Of a DNA stretch of 64,000 nucleotides, positions 44,974-56,981 are shown piece after piece. The position numbers and the translations under genes were made by a program. The notes below the pieces were generated by a model. That model searched no databases. It was not told where the DNA came from and saw nothing but the letters and a program-made list of their open reading frames with translations. Origin of the DNA: Ulota crispa (lineage: Eukaryota > Streptophyta > Bryopsida > Orthotrichales > Orthotrichaceae); contig OY987242.1 of assembly GCA_963920765.1 (NCBI GenBank), positions 23,336,002 to 23,400,001 of the forward strand, read 5' to 3'. The stretch's first letter is position 1, and each line of letters begins with the position of its first letter.

Positions 44974-45431
44974 ATTTAAATATGGCTTATCAAAAGTTCA
45001 TATTATTGAAATTGTTTTGGTTTGCAAAATATTGAGTGATATATGTACAACATCAAGAGATATGTCCAAATCAAACTGCATATAAAATTTGGGGAAAAAG
45101 ATATGCAAAACATCTAGAAGGCTACTGTGTTCAAGGACATAGAAAATCTGTAAATACATGAGTAGTCCGTAATTAATTAAATGTGTCATTCAATATGAGG
45201 TCGACCTCACCTTTGTGCCTTAGTCTCGTGACCTTTGGGTACCATGATCACATTGTCTGCAATACTGCAAATTGCGAGCATGGTGTTAATTTGAATGTTT
45301 CGTACATTTTAGGAGTGTTTATAGCAACTTGAGCTAATTATGAAAAACATATTTGGGAAAACTGAAGGGTAGATTCACAGTGACAGGGCAACCGAAGAGC
45401 ACCCAATACTGACACTGTCTATATGTTCACA
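44974..45431. other. Intergenic, no feature recognised
   Basis: No gene or paired repeat ends. Confidence 0.45.
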
Positions 45432-45435
45432 CTTA

Positions 45436-45796
45436 AACGCCATATTCATTAAATTGGGAAAACCTTAACCCTTAAAGGACTACTCTATGTATTACATAGT
45501 AAATACGTTACCGTATAATTGGCATTTGTTACCAATAAAAAGTTTTAATTTAAGATCTTGACTAGCTCACTAAAATCGCATTGATCTATATTCTAACTTT
45601 TTTGTTAATCTCAAATGTAGCAAAGGTGTGGATGCATTCCAGATACAAAAAAATACTAAATATTGTATTGGCCGCAAAGGCTCCTTAGTCCTTTAAGGGT
45701 TGAACCTGAAAATTAGTTTAAGATGAGTAAGGTGGGACCTTAAACCTAGTTAATGTCCATAATGTTCCCAATTCTTAATTTAATGAACATGACAAG
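45436..45796. mobile_element. Family C MITE, copy C7, split by A15
   Basis: The left end AACGCCATATTCATTAAA is intact for only about 30 bp before A15. The right remnant runs to TTTAATGAACATGACAAG. The 4-bp duplication is not preserved (CTTA against TCTT). Confidence 0.7.
45465..45703. mobile_element. Family A short element A15, inside C7
   Basis: TTAACCCTTAAAGGACTA pairs with TAGTCCTTTAAGGGTTGA, the right TTAA having become TTGA. Inverted relative of A7. Confidence 0.83.
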
Positions 45797-45937
45797 TCTT
45801 GTCAATTTACTGAGCTCAAGCGTTTCAGCCATTTGAAGTACAGTAGGGCCTCCATACCTGTTACTCCTTGGGAGTAGCTCCGATCATAATACATGTAAGG
45901 TAGAAAGGGAGCTGCATTGGGATTGAAGAACTCCGTA

Positions 45938-46339
45938 AGGTAGATAGATCTTTCTCTCCATAATGTCATACTCTACATTTGAGATGTTCACAATTCACTG
46001 TGAACCAAAAGTGGAGCAATGAACACTTGCACAAGTAAATCTTGTCAAATGTTGGTTGCTAAGCTTATTTGGGAGGGTAGGGATTGGAACCGTCAAGTGC
46101 CGTTATAGGTACACATCCAAGCAGTTTCAAGGTTAGTCTACATTTACTTTTAGGGTCTTATGAGTTATGACTTTACTCTTTAATATAAAATGTTCTACAA
46201 CTTTTTTCCACAAAAATGACATTCCATGATAGCTTGTTGAAAGGCTAATCCTCTAGATTTGTTTTCTTAAATTTTTCAAGACCTTGTGAAACCCCAAAGT
46301 CCCAAACCCTTAAATAGTCGGGTATGGATATACCTACCT
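45938..46339 (-). mobile_element. Family B MITE, copy B4 (uninterrupted)
   Basis: Flanked by TA (45936-45937 and 46340-46341), with AGGTAGATAGATC at left and GATATACCTACCT at right. It carries the single TTAA at 46180-46183 that is the empty counterpart of the A9 insertion in B2. Confidence 0.88.
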
Positions 46340-46341
46340 TA

Positions 46342-48450
46342 AATGTTGAGAGAGTCATGCAAGAAAATGTGCTATAAAACAACAAAATTGGAAATTATGT
46401 TTTGGCAAGTTTCTTGCAAAAAACATTAAAATTTTTGGGATTTGAGTCTCCTAAAGTTGGAAACGTTGACCGTTGAGATCAATTCCAATGTATCATGGAA
46501 CTTTGCCCTAACACTATACTAGAAATATGAATGTGTGATCAAAAGTATTTATATGTGCAATACAAATAGAAGTACACCATAATGAGAAGTAATGCATATG
46601 AAGTAGCAACCATTTTTTGATGTTACAACCGTGCTTCATATTGTGATGTACAGTACATTGACATCGTACTATTGACAATAACAATCAGATCATTCATTAA
46701 CATACTGAAAAATAAATCCTTGAAAATTGTTGACAATCCACTATGTGACAAGATTTCACCTCCCTATCTAGTGCTTGAAGGTTTTTGATGAAAAATATGT
46801 CATTTTAAGACCTATTGTATAAAAAACTAGTTAGATATGGTGCATGCTCATTGAACCTTGTCACTTTTGAATGCTTGTTATTGTCCACATACACCACCTT
46901 CTTTATCAACTAGTTCAAGTTTCTTTAAGTCTATTTTCTTTTTATTCACTAATCCATATGGATTGTCAAAATAAAATTCAAATTTGTAATTGACATGTTT
47001 GTAAGCATTTGCAATAGGGTATATGTTTCAATGCTTGTGTTAATGTTGTATGCTTTTTATTTAGCAATGGTAAGATATTCTTAAGCTCCCAAGAGGAATG
47101 AAGGAGAGTACTAAGGAGAGTTGCCAATATTTCAATCCCAACCTATGAAATTGATCATGTCAATAGGATGTTTTTTTATATTTCTACAATTGTGAGTTGA
47201 AAACATGTGATAACATTCCAATAAAAACAATTGGGCTTTTCATTTTTAGCTCACTTGATTCTTGGAGTTGAAGTCTTCAGGAGCCATGTCATATATTGCT
47301 TTTAGAGCATTCAAATAATTTTCAAAATTTTGGCCTTGACTCTTAGTGTAAAAACCTTTGACTTTATTTTTAGACATTTAAGCAATGAGAGGTCAAGATT
47401 GGGACATCTGGCTTCCAAATTTGCATGTACAGAAACTTGAAAGCAACTCTAATAAGAAACAAAAAGATATGCATGAGGAGGTCTAGAGTTCAAATCCTAC
47501 GTACCTATAGCTTATGCTCTATCACCTAGATAGATGCATTGGCGGAAGTGAACACTCCCACAATCGATGGGGGTGTTGCCCCAAGCAATAATGCTAAGTT
47601 AGGGTTAGTCCAGTTACTCCTTGTTGCTTGTGTAATTAGTGGTACAATATTTGTCAAAAAAATTGTGTCAAAATTGTGTGAACTTGACTTGTAATGACAA
47701 CATAGGTTAGAAGTAGGAATCAAAAGTATAGTGATGCTTGGATAAGGTCAATCATTGTATGAGAAACGTTTGGATAATGTCAACTCCCAAGGTCCCACTT
47801 TTTTTTTGTGTTTCAAGCTTAATCAAATGAAGTGTTTGTTTATGATCAATGCTTGGATATGATCAACATTTTTTTCTTCATGAGGCATTGACCTTATCCA
47901 AGCATCATTGTCAACACTAGTGTAAGCATGATTAATGAGCAAAGGAGATCCAAAAGAGGATAAAACGTTAGCCAAACAAAATGACAAAATCACCAACTGA
48001 AATTTGAATTTATCGGATAGAAATTGGTCAGATATTCCAAAAATATCAATTTACTGTATAAATATGTAGACTGTATTCAAATGCATTCATTCAAAAAACC
48101 GAAGAAAATGGGAAATGTCAGATTTTGCCCAGTGAAGCTCTTCCCATATACTGAGCATGACTGCCACTGCACATGTGTTTCAACACCGAGTCAAGGAAGA
48201 TATCCCCAGTCTTCACAGGATGGCTTTCAGCTGTCATTCCTGGTTCTCAAGCAACTGCGGCTGCAAACTGTGGACCAGAGCGCCAGACCAGTAATCCAAC
48301 ATCATTATTATTATTATCCTTATTATTATCTTCATACTTCGACTGAATGATGCAGGGAAAATTTGTTGAATTTTACCAGAATCTTACAGCATTTTCACAC
48401 GACCTACTTTAACACATTTCAAAATTAGATGAAAATTTGCACAAAATTGT
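46342..48450. other. Long intergenic stretch, no gene supported
   Basis: AT-rich, with an ATT microsatellite at about 48301-48335. A patch at 48110-48300 is less AT-rich but lies in a frame that runs into the microsatellite. AGAGTTCAAATCC near 47486 resembles a Pol III B box without supporting structure. Confidence 0.45.
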
Positions 48451-48454
48451 CAAA

Positions 48455-48602
48455 AACATCATATTCAGTAAATTGGGAAAAAACGCAATTTTGGGACTTT
48501 TGGGTTTTGGGTTTTTTAAGTGCATTTAGTGAATCTTCAAAAAAAAACAAAATCCAAAAGTTCCAAAATTGCAATTTTTCCCAATTTACTTAATATAGTG
48601 TT
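48455..48602. mobile_element. Family C MITE, short copy C8
   Basis: The ends are AACATCATATTCAGTAAA and TTTACTTAATATAGTGTT, with CAAA duplicated (48451-48454 and 48603-48606). At 148 bp it is an internally deleted or distinct form with long GGGACTTTTG-type arms. Confidence 0.88.
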
Positions 48603-48857
48603 CAAATCTCTTAAAAGAATATTAGGTGTGCCAAAATTTGGATGAAAGTTATTAATGTCACCTGATTTTATGAATGAACTTGCATACATGGCCATGGTCC
48701 ATGGGTGACTGAGTGACTCTACTTTATTTTTTTCTTACCCTCTAGAAAAAAATTGTGAATTTAGTAAATAAAAAGGTGTTCAAAAATCACAAAAACTCAT
48801 TCTAGTCACTATTTATTCATTGTGCACAAGGTTTTTTGTTTACTAGTTTCTTATCTA

Positions 48858-49464
48858 CATTAAATATTGCATTTAGGTTGCCCCACACTAATTTCTCAAT
48901 ATTTTACACCATAAATACTTATTGTAATAACTACAGTAATTTTCATCAATAATTATTGCAACAAATAATTTCAAAAAGGCATGACAACAACAACAACAAA
49001 ATTGCAAAAAATAAACTAGCAATATCTAAATTATAAACCATGTAAAATCCTAATATCTAAAAACACCATATAATATAACCCATATTCATTAAATTGGGAA
49101 AACAAGATTCACAAGTTCTACTTCACCTTAAACCCGGTGTTTCTCTTTAAACCGTTTAAACATCAGATCCAAAGGTATTAGATTCGGTTGAGCCACTGAG
49201 ATTTTGTCCCTCGCAAGTTCCTCCTCTTGGACTCTTGGGTGAGGGCATGTGTACCAAAAAAACTGCTACTGAAACCTAGAGCCCAATTTAAGGTGATCAC
49301 CTTAAACCTAATTTATTCCCAAAATGGACGTTTCTTCCCAAATTAACAAATATGGCGTCTAAAGAGTTATACGCCTCCAATTGACAAAGCAATAAGTCAT
49401 AAGATAACTTTCCTACGTAAGGCAACCTAATAGTTAAGGCAAGTCCTAAACGCAACATTCAATG
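48858..49464 (+). mobile_element. Family D MITE, copy D2, carrying C9
   Basis: It starts CATTAAATATTGCATTTAG after TA and ends CTAAACGCAACATTCAATG before TA. Removing C9 and one TAAA gives a match to D3. Confidence 0.83.
49062..49359. mobile_element. Family C MITE, copy C9, inside D2
   Basis: The ends are AACACCATATAATATAAC (with a short internal duplication of the terminus) and TTAACAAATATGGCGTC, with TAAA duplicated (49058-49061 and 49360-49363). Confidence 0.85.
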
Positions 49465-49466
49465 TA

Positions 49467-50120
49467 CTAGTTTCTCTTTCTACTATTGACGAACATCCAT
49501 TCAAGGGTGTGTGTGGCTTGACCAGTGAAAAACCAAAAAAAGACCCCTTTCGCGCGTTTAGCTTGACCGATGAAAGAGCAAGAAGAATTCAGTAGAATGA
49601 TCAATGATGTGTGTACATTCCCACTGACACCATTATTCTTTATTTTCTTATTTCGATCAAATGACGCGTGTACAACCAACATCATCAGAAAGCGTCTGTT
49701 CAGTCTCCATCACTGCTCCCTCGGTACTCTACTGTAGTAGACTAGTAGTGTAGTAGTGTAGTACCTCCTGTGATTCTACAAGCGTGTTTTCCAAGGATGC
49801 CGTCGTAGACTTTCGGGCCCACGATACGAAAGAACACTAAAGAGTCAACCACGCTGTATCGAACGCACTAATAATAAACCCACTTCCAAGCCAATCATAT
49901 AAGAATGTCTCCATGCACGCTCCACTCATCACAGGCAGCTCAGTTGCAAGCAGTTTTAAGCTTGTATTGCCAGTTGCAAGCATATTGAAGTGAAAGAGAG
50001 CTTGTGCAGGTGCAGCTGGAGTGATTGTTCAGCCATCGTCTTCAAGCTATTGGTGATTAGGTTTGTGAAGATCCGGCGGGGGTGTTGAGTCTAGTTTGCA
50101 AGGGGAGTTAGGTGACAAGG
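49467..50120 (+). promoter_or_regulatory. Promoter and 5' UTR region of the second 102-residue gene
   Basis: CCAATCATATAAGAA near 49891-49905 combines a CCAAT motif and a TATA-like CATATAAG, predicting initiation around 49930 and a leader of about 190 bases. A GTAGTA-rich tract lies at about 49728-49762. The region is GC-richer and free of transposons. Confidence 0.5.
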
Positions 50121-50429
50121 ATGGATATGTATGAGAAGCTCTCACGGGCGCTGATGCGGAGGAAATACGAGAAGGTGGACGTCAGTGGGCGGTTCCAAAT
50201 GAAGACGAAGAAGCCGGTGACGATAAGGGTCCCGAAAGCGGAGAAAGGGAAGAACGTTGTCCGGGAAGAAGACACACTGGAGCCCCTGCCAGTGCTGGTG
50301 CCCAAGCGATTCACGATTCTGTCATCGTCCAATGACGTTGTCGACCAAGACTGGCTGGAGAGAGCTCTTCGACGCACCCTCGCTGAAGGTCGACTCAATC
50401 TCGTCAAACCAAACCCCTCAGATGAATGA
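50121..50429 (+). CDS. Uncharacterised 102-residue protein, paralogue 2
   Basis: It begins MDMYEKLSRALMRRKYEKV, an ATG in the context AAGGATGGA. It matches the gene at 40785 in length (102 residues), in the N-terminal LSRxLMRRKY block, and in the C-terminal block PKRFTILSSSNDVVDQDW then ALRRTLAEGRLNL. The middle differs strongly (Lys and Val rich here, Pro and Ser rich there), so the two ends carry the selected function. Single exon, no targeting signal or known domain visible. The conserved Trp and the amphipathic ALRRxxAEGRLNL helix look like a protein-binding surface, which is inference. Transcribed in the same direction as its paralogue 9.3 kb away, probably by duplication. Confidence 0.8.
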   Translation: MDMYEKLSRALMRRKYEKVDVSGRFQMKTKKPVTIRVPKAEKGKNVVREEDTLEPLPVLVPKRFTILSSSNDVVDQDWLERALRRTLAEGRLNLVKPNPSDE

Positions 50430-51443
50430 CGTAAACCCCAGCTAGGTCTATAGATTTTTGCTATTCACAAGGATTTTCGAAGAGGGTGAAACCTAATTGA
50501 GATTTTCCCTTCTGGACCTTCGATTCTCTAGTGTACTGATCGACGGAGATGACTGACGCTTCGGTGACACGTCGGCTCTTTGGAACAAACATTTTTTGTA
50601 CACGTTCTCTCCAGAACTGCACTCCACCTGTTAACCCTAGTGCCACAGAAGTCATATTAAGCTTGTGTCCGCATATTGCGGTGATGGAGACGAAGCCAGG
50701 CATTCAACATTCAAGTGATCTGCCAGCTGCTGCAAGGACAGATAGCAGGGCGAACAGTTTTCTGTCACTTTGAAGTTGATTGATCAGGAGAAATATTGGT
50801 TATTCATATAAGATTTACAGGTTTAGGTTGAAGTCTCAACGAATCATGGTCGCTGGACGACGACATGATCGATCGATGTATATAGAGGTTCGAATAAAAT
50901 TTAACTGTGGCCCTGATTGCACTCAAACTCGTGCAACTGTGGGGCTTCAACTCTATTGCTGCACTCGTATGATTATGTATTTGGAAGGCTTGATGGATGT
51001 TTGTGATTTATTGTATGTGGGAGCTTCGGAATAAAACTGTCTTGGAGTTTTTTGAGTAAGATTCTAGCATTCTTGCTCAGCTCTGCCTTCAAGAAAGACC
51101 GGGAATAGTTAACTGAACAGCTTGTGTATCGAGATCATGCAACGTAGAGCTCGTCACTCTCTGACAAGTAGCAACAGTACCCGAAATTCAAGAGGCTCCT
51201 TGGAATTGTGTTCACAATTGGCATGTGGACGTTGTCCAATCGAACGTGTATAAAATTAAAACATTCTCAATCTGGTTTTTTCGTATTTTTCTCGTAGAAA
51301 CAACTGATTTCAGGAAATTGGGATTGTCGCTTATAATAAAAGATTTTTTTTTGGTTAACAGTCACTATCTCTTGACTAAAACAAGTCACTCTAAACACTT
51401 TACCATGTCCACAAGGACATGGTTATTTATGACCAAGTAGACG
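50430..51443 (+). other. 3' UTR and flank of the second small gene
   Basis: Unique, GC-richer sequence. AATAAA at 51030-51035 is a plausible poly(A) signal, implying a 3' UTR of about 620 bases. Short frames here are not conserved in the paralogue's flank. Confidence 0.45.
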
Positions 51444-51557
51444 TACAGTAGTACCTGGCTAAGATAAACCTATGTAAGAAAAATGCTTGGATGACATGAA
51501 AGTAGCTTAGCAGATTCAATCTTGGGGAGCTGCAAGGGGTATTTGAATATGATGGAT

Positions 51558-53226
51558 GCTTTCCCTAAAGGATTGAGCCCTTTTTTCTATCAAAATCACT
51601 GAAAACTGCCACTTCTAGGGGATGAGTAAGAAGGTAGGTTCTTTTTTATTTTTTGAAAAATCCAACCGTAGGATATTGCCTTAAATTAGAAGAGGTACTT
51701 GTGGGAAAAAAACCAAATCATTCTAGATAGAGATGAGAGAGATATTTACATCTGAAGTGAAAATTAAGGTTTCTTTCTGTGTTGTCCAAAAAACTTAGAA
51801 CCCTTTGACCACTCTTACATGAAAAAAATCGCTCTACACAAAGTTGAGGTTTATTTTTCCCAAGTAGAAGATCACGTTTGGCATGTGTGGGAGAATTTTC
51901 AAATCAATTGGAACTATACCACACATGGGAAAAAAAAAGTAAGTAAGAAGAAGTAGAGAATGAGTCAAATCACTAAATTGTTAAGAATTTAATTGTTGAA
52001 ATGAAAAATGAAAATCCCAATGGTTATAATGTTGTAATCAGGGTGATTGCAAGAAACACTTGTACTATTTTTTGTCCCCTTCACCTCTTGCAGGTGCTTT
52101 CTGGCTTGTAACTTTTGCGCAGCAAGTTCTTTTGAGCTGCAATTTCAAAAGAAGGTACATGTCATAGTTACAGACCTTCCCTAATTTTTGCGGTTTTTTC
52201 TAAATTATTTTACTATTTATGAGCAGCCTCCAAATAGGTGTCTACTTGGCCATTTTGAGGGTTTTTAGTACTATTTTGGGTCCAAAAATCTTTTCTATGG
52301 CTATAAATCAGGGATGTTGTTTATGGAGCATGTTTACATGCATTTGTAAAAGAGTTTTGCAAAATTATAAATTCCATGGCATCTACATTGTCTCAAAATG
52401 GGCATCCAATCTCCCTTCATTGGCAAAATATGAAGAAATTCCTCAGCAAAGCAATTGTACCATGTGAATGTGTAATGGGTTCTCAAATGGCCAGTTCATT
52501 TTATTTTTTTGAATTATTTTACTATTTTCTAAAAAGCAAGAAAGAAATTGGCTTTTTGTTGGTGATTTTGTTTTATGCATAACTTTTAGAATAAAATTTT
52601 TCTAGGTCTTAATTTTCACAAGTTTGCTATTTTAAGTGCTTTACAAATTTTCCATATTTTCTTTTCTTTAAAAAAATTATTTCAAAAGCTCATAGTACTA
52701 CATAGTACTACCAGTTTTAAAGGTGTTTGAGACAAAACAGTGAAGTGTTTCTTGCAACTACCCTAATAAACAATCTACTTCTTTTGGTTTAATTTTTTTT
52801 CCAAAATATTGAAAACTATGGAAAATACATGACTTCAATTTTTATTTTAGAGTAGAGGATCCGTAACTGCCCACAAACTAAAACATCTCATAACTTTCAT
52901 CTCATTGATTGAAATGGACTGATTCAAAGCTTCCCACGTGTAAAAAAATCAAAAGCACCAATTTCAATTTTTAATTTTAGAAAAATGTAAATTTTAAAGA
53001 AGTTTTTGGGCTGCCCAAATTGCCCTCCCACCCTTGGGCAACAGAAATTCTTGCATAACTTCTTTGCCAAATGTCAAAATGAAGAAATAATTAGATACCC
53101 ACATAGATCTTTGAATTCCCCATCTTCCATAGAAGTTTCAGAAAATTACACAAAGCAGTTTAGCCATACGTACATCCCCAAAATCCCCATCATCCCCCGA
53201 AGGGACAACAGTCCTTTAGGGGTTAA
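51558..53226. mobile_element. Family A element A16, inside P2 and itself interrupted
   Basis: The right end CAGTCCTTTAGGGGTTAA is intact. The left end TTCCCTAAAGGATTGAGC has lost TTAA. Body sequence matches A10 in the same orientation. An unrelated element at 52039-52764 interrupts it. Confidence 0.85.
52039..52764. mobile_element. Nested 0.7-kb element with GGGTGATTGCAAGAAACACTT ends
   Basis: GGGTGATTGCAAGAAACACT and AGTGTTTCTTGCAACTACCC are inverted termini. By comparison with A5 (inverted) the interrupted host sequence has an apparent 3-4-bp duplication (AAT or TAAT). No transposase; superfamily unassigned. Confidence 0.78.
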
Positions 53227-53426
53227 GATGAAATGAATATTCTGTCCGGATACCTTCATCTTAACTAAGCACTATCATAGTGGGCTTGTATTGCATAAAT
53301 GATCTTGTTCTCAAGGTATACTAGCAATACTGCTATATCTTTTGTCTTATGGTTGGGTTACTATTAGGGTTCTTGTAACTCACAAAGAGAAGTTAGTGCT
53401 GATATGAACACACAGTAATTTAGAAA

Positions 53427-53833
53427 GGGAATTGATATGTGCACACCGGGGTTGATATATGTACACCACTAGGTAAAATTTTAGATTTCTACCATGAAAA
53501 AGCTGAATTTGAGAATTTTGAATTCAAATTTAGACTTAGAGACCATGATTTAGTCTAGAACCATAGAAAAAGTTGCAGTTGAACAACATCCAATGAAAAA
53601 GCTAAGCTAGGGAAAAAAATATTATTTTTACTTTTGTTTGTAAAAAAAAATAAGCTTTTTCATTGGGTGTTGTTTAATTGCAACCTTTTTTATGGTTTTA
53701 AACAAAATCATGGTCTCTTAGTCCAAATTTGAATTTGAATTTCTCAAATTCAACTTTTTGGTTGTGGAAATCTATAATTTACTCCCCAAGGGGTGTGCAT
53801 ATATCAACCCTAGGTGTGCACATATCAATTCCC
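53427..53833. mobile_element. Family E foldback element, copy E2
   Basis: GGGAATTGATATGTGCACA and TGTGCACATATCAATTCCC are perfect inverted ends. The arms are colinear with E1. The flanks TTTAGAAA and TTTAAAAA would be an 8-bp duplication with one change, whereas E1 suggests 9 bp, so hAT or Mutator-like origin stays open. Confidence 0.88.
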
Positions 53834-55912
53834 TTTAAAAATGATGAACATCTATGGACAATTTAATACAACCCAAGACAAAGTAACTTGAACAATGCAA
53901 AACTAGAATGCTCTCTTGATTATAAGGAAGAATACAAGAGAGCAATGTCAAGATGATGAGTTAAAACTTGCTTTATTGAGACCAAAAGTTTTTCAAGTCT
54001 CAACTCCAATAGATACTCCCAATTACAAGATTTAACTTGTCACTTTCATTTCTTTAATAGAATATCATCATAAATATGTAGTACATTTGATATCCTCCAC
54101 TACTTATGGATGCTAATGTTCATCATCATATCAAACTATATGCTGTCAACAAGAAATAACCTAACAATACCCATGAATGTGTCCATAGATTTACCTTTGC
54201 TGAGGTAGTTCCATAACATTATTCACTAATGTTTTTGACAATGTTTTTGATGAAAAAAATCATTGTTTATATCACTATCAATGTCCACAGCTAATGAAAA
54301 TTTACATTATACACAAGGTATCAAATTTCATTGGTATAATTTAAAATGCGGTTGACCTTAGAAGAGAATTTCACATGTCAATGTGACGTTATTACATAAA
54401 AGGTGTTCTTTCTTTATTAAGGTAGGAGCATACATAAGCGTCAGTGTCCCCATAACCGTCACTTCTGAAACCTTGAAAAATTTGTGAAAGTTAATAGATG
54501 TAAAGACAAGAATGTACAACATGTGAACATGAATTCTTAAAAGTGATTATGGGCGCAATGGCAGTTTGCTCTTTAAAAATTCACAACTTATTCTCATAGT
54601 ATCCAAATAATACATTTGAAAGTGCAAATTCATTTTTGTTTCTGTTCCTAATAGGATCCTATAATTTGCTAGTTGTTTATTAATAGTCATCATGTTCAAA
54701 ACCCTTAAACTCACGCTTATGGGTGCTCCTACCTTATGCCTTCTTTTGTACTTTAATTTGATCATAGTCAATTTTATTTCTATCTGAGATTCAAATCAAA
54801 TTAAATAAGGATAAGGATGAGGTATTTACCATATGCTTATCAAATGTCTTTCACACCTTTTGAGATGACAAGGGTTTTAAACTACATACTTGAGATAGAT
54901 TGGAGACATGTTATCTCAATTGCTTCATAAAATGTTCCAGATGCAATGGATGGTTTGAAAATTTGTTCTTTTGAGACTACTTGCGTTTATTGGTTTAAGA
55001 TTTAAATCTGTTCTTTTAATCTCATTGTTGTGAAATGTACAATTGAAAATTGTTTTGACATGATTACAAGATGTTGAGCACATCAAAAATTGTAATGATA
55101 CTCATTATTCACCAAGGCAGGATGACATGTCATTGAGCAAATTTCATTGACATCTATGATTTTGTGCCAAAGGAAGGGCAAATTTATTGCACTTAAGAAA
55201 ACTTCTCTTGAGATCATAAAAAGCTAATAGTAGCTTTTGAACATAATATGCAAAAGTTACAAGAATTTGCATTTAAATTGGTAATGGCTTTGAGAACTAA
55301 TGCCCTAGTGTTGAACATAGTTTAGTGAGTATGTATTATATTTTAAGTTTGTTGGGACACTTAAATTTATCATAATGCATTTTTAAACATTTTAGAATTA
55401 GTTGATCATAACATGCATTCAAACTTTAAATGATCGTTTGAGAAATCAATTCCTGTATATAGCATAAGATCAAGTTCCTAGCCTAAACCAATATGGCAAT
55501 TAGAAGGTGTATGATTGCCACCCTTCTTGATCAATGCCCTCTCACAGTGTTTTTTAACTGGAGTTGTAGTCCAATTGTTATAAATGTCAAATTAGTCAAA
55601 TTGGCAATATGCCATTACTTTGGCACAATTCAATCCACAATGCCTAAGCCTCTAATCTTTCAGTTCCTTGTTTAAAAATTGATAGTAGACCTTTTTAGTT
55701 TGGTAACAAATGAAAATATGACATAATATCACATTAGAAGTAATTTTTAAAAGATCATTTTATCCTATTAATTATTTTGAAAGTATAATTAGAACCTTCA
55801 ACCTGCAAATTAGCCAATCGGATGAGATTTCCTAGCTCAATCAATTTTAAACAACTTTAAACAATTTTAAACAATTTAGAGAGCTTGACTGTTTTGTTGC
55901 CATTGTCTTCTA
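53834..55912. other. Long AT-rich intergenic stretch, nothing recognised
   Basis: I looked for TIR pairs, long frames and RNA-like structure and see none with support. Confidence 0.5.
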
Positions 55913-56829
55913 TTAACCCCTAAAGGCCCAAGGAACCCACTTTGGGCTTTATGAGAACTCAGGCAAGCTCTATTGATTTCATAATTTGATAATTTTTCAT
56001 GAAATTTTTAGGATGGATGCTACTCATCATAATATACATGTGAAGCTTTATTTCATGTCATTCAGATAAGTATTGCAAAAGTCATAAGGTTTTTTCAATT
56101 TCAATGTCAAACCAGGTAGCAAAAAATATATTCTAAATTTTTTTTAATTTTTTTATAGAATTGTATAGATTGATACCTACTCAAAAAAATTTGAATCACT
56201 CAATTGCAAATAATGAGGGAAGAGTTAAAAGGAGTTTTCTTTTGTGGGCAATGAAGGTAGGAAGAGGGGTAGAAAAAACATATAAAGTTATCTTTTACTC
56301 TCAATTTTGAAAAATTTCAAATGAAAATGAAAATTAAAGTTACTAATTGTCTATTAAAGCATCTTGACCATTGGGAATAACAATTTTCAAATTCTTCCAA
56401 AACTTATTAGCATATTAGTTATATCTTTCATTCATCAATACCTTTCACTTTACAATTTTGTAAAAATGAAACCAAATTTTTTTTGGTTAAATTTTTTTAT
56501 ATATGCTTTCAACCCATTTTCCAACATATTGCAAAAATTGCACAAGAAATACAATATATGTGTTTTTTTCTAGAAAGTTTGAAAATCAAAACTTCACCTT
56601 TTGGAAGGATTAGAAGAACTTACATTTTGAAATTTAAGCATATTAATCTTGCAATTGGTGGGGATATTCATTCTGAAATTTTGGGACAATGTACTTGTGC
56701 AAGGCAACCAAAAGATCCTATGGTTGGATTTGTTAAAAAATAAATTTCAATGAAGATTTTGACCCTGATTTAGGTACTAGTATTTTGAAGCAGTTTTGGG
56801 CCCTAACACAATAGAATTTTAGGGGTTAA
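55913..56829. mobile_element. Family A element A17
   Basis: The ends are TTAACCCCTAAAGGCCCA and AATAGAATTTTAGGGGTTAA. It is an inverted counterpart of A11 over its full length, including the atypical AAAATTCT terminus. Confidence 0.93.
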
Positions 56830-56981
56830 CCATGTATTACTTTGAAGTATTGCATGTTTCTTGTGGATATTTATAGATGTACAAATTCCGCTCATGATCT
56901 CACCAAACAATCGATTACTAAAATAATTCATTAGTTCAACTTCAATTAGAATATATTGTTTTGTGAAAACATATCACTTTA

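Larger units (their letters stand above)
51446..53277. mobile_element. pogo-like element P2, carrying A16
   Basis: CAGTAGTACCTGGCTAAGA at left and TCTTAACTAAGCACTATCA at right are inverted, related to P1, and flanked by TA (51444-51445 and 53278-53279). About 280 bp remain when A16 is removed. Confidence 0.78.

Noticed and set aside
45841-45900. pogo-like terminus CAGTAGGGCCTCCATACC
   Set aside because: No inverted partner or TA-bounded right end was found, so an element cannot be delimited. The same holds for the end near 58516.
47461-47500. Pol III B-box-like AGAGTTCAAATCC, possible tRNA or SINE
   Set aside because: No A box, cloverleaf or acceptor stem can be formed around it.
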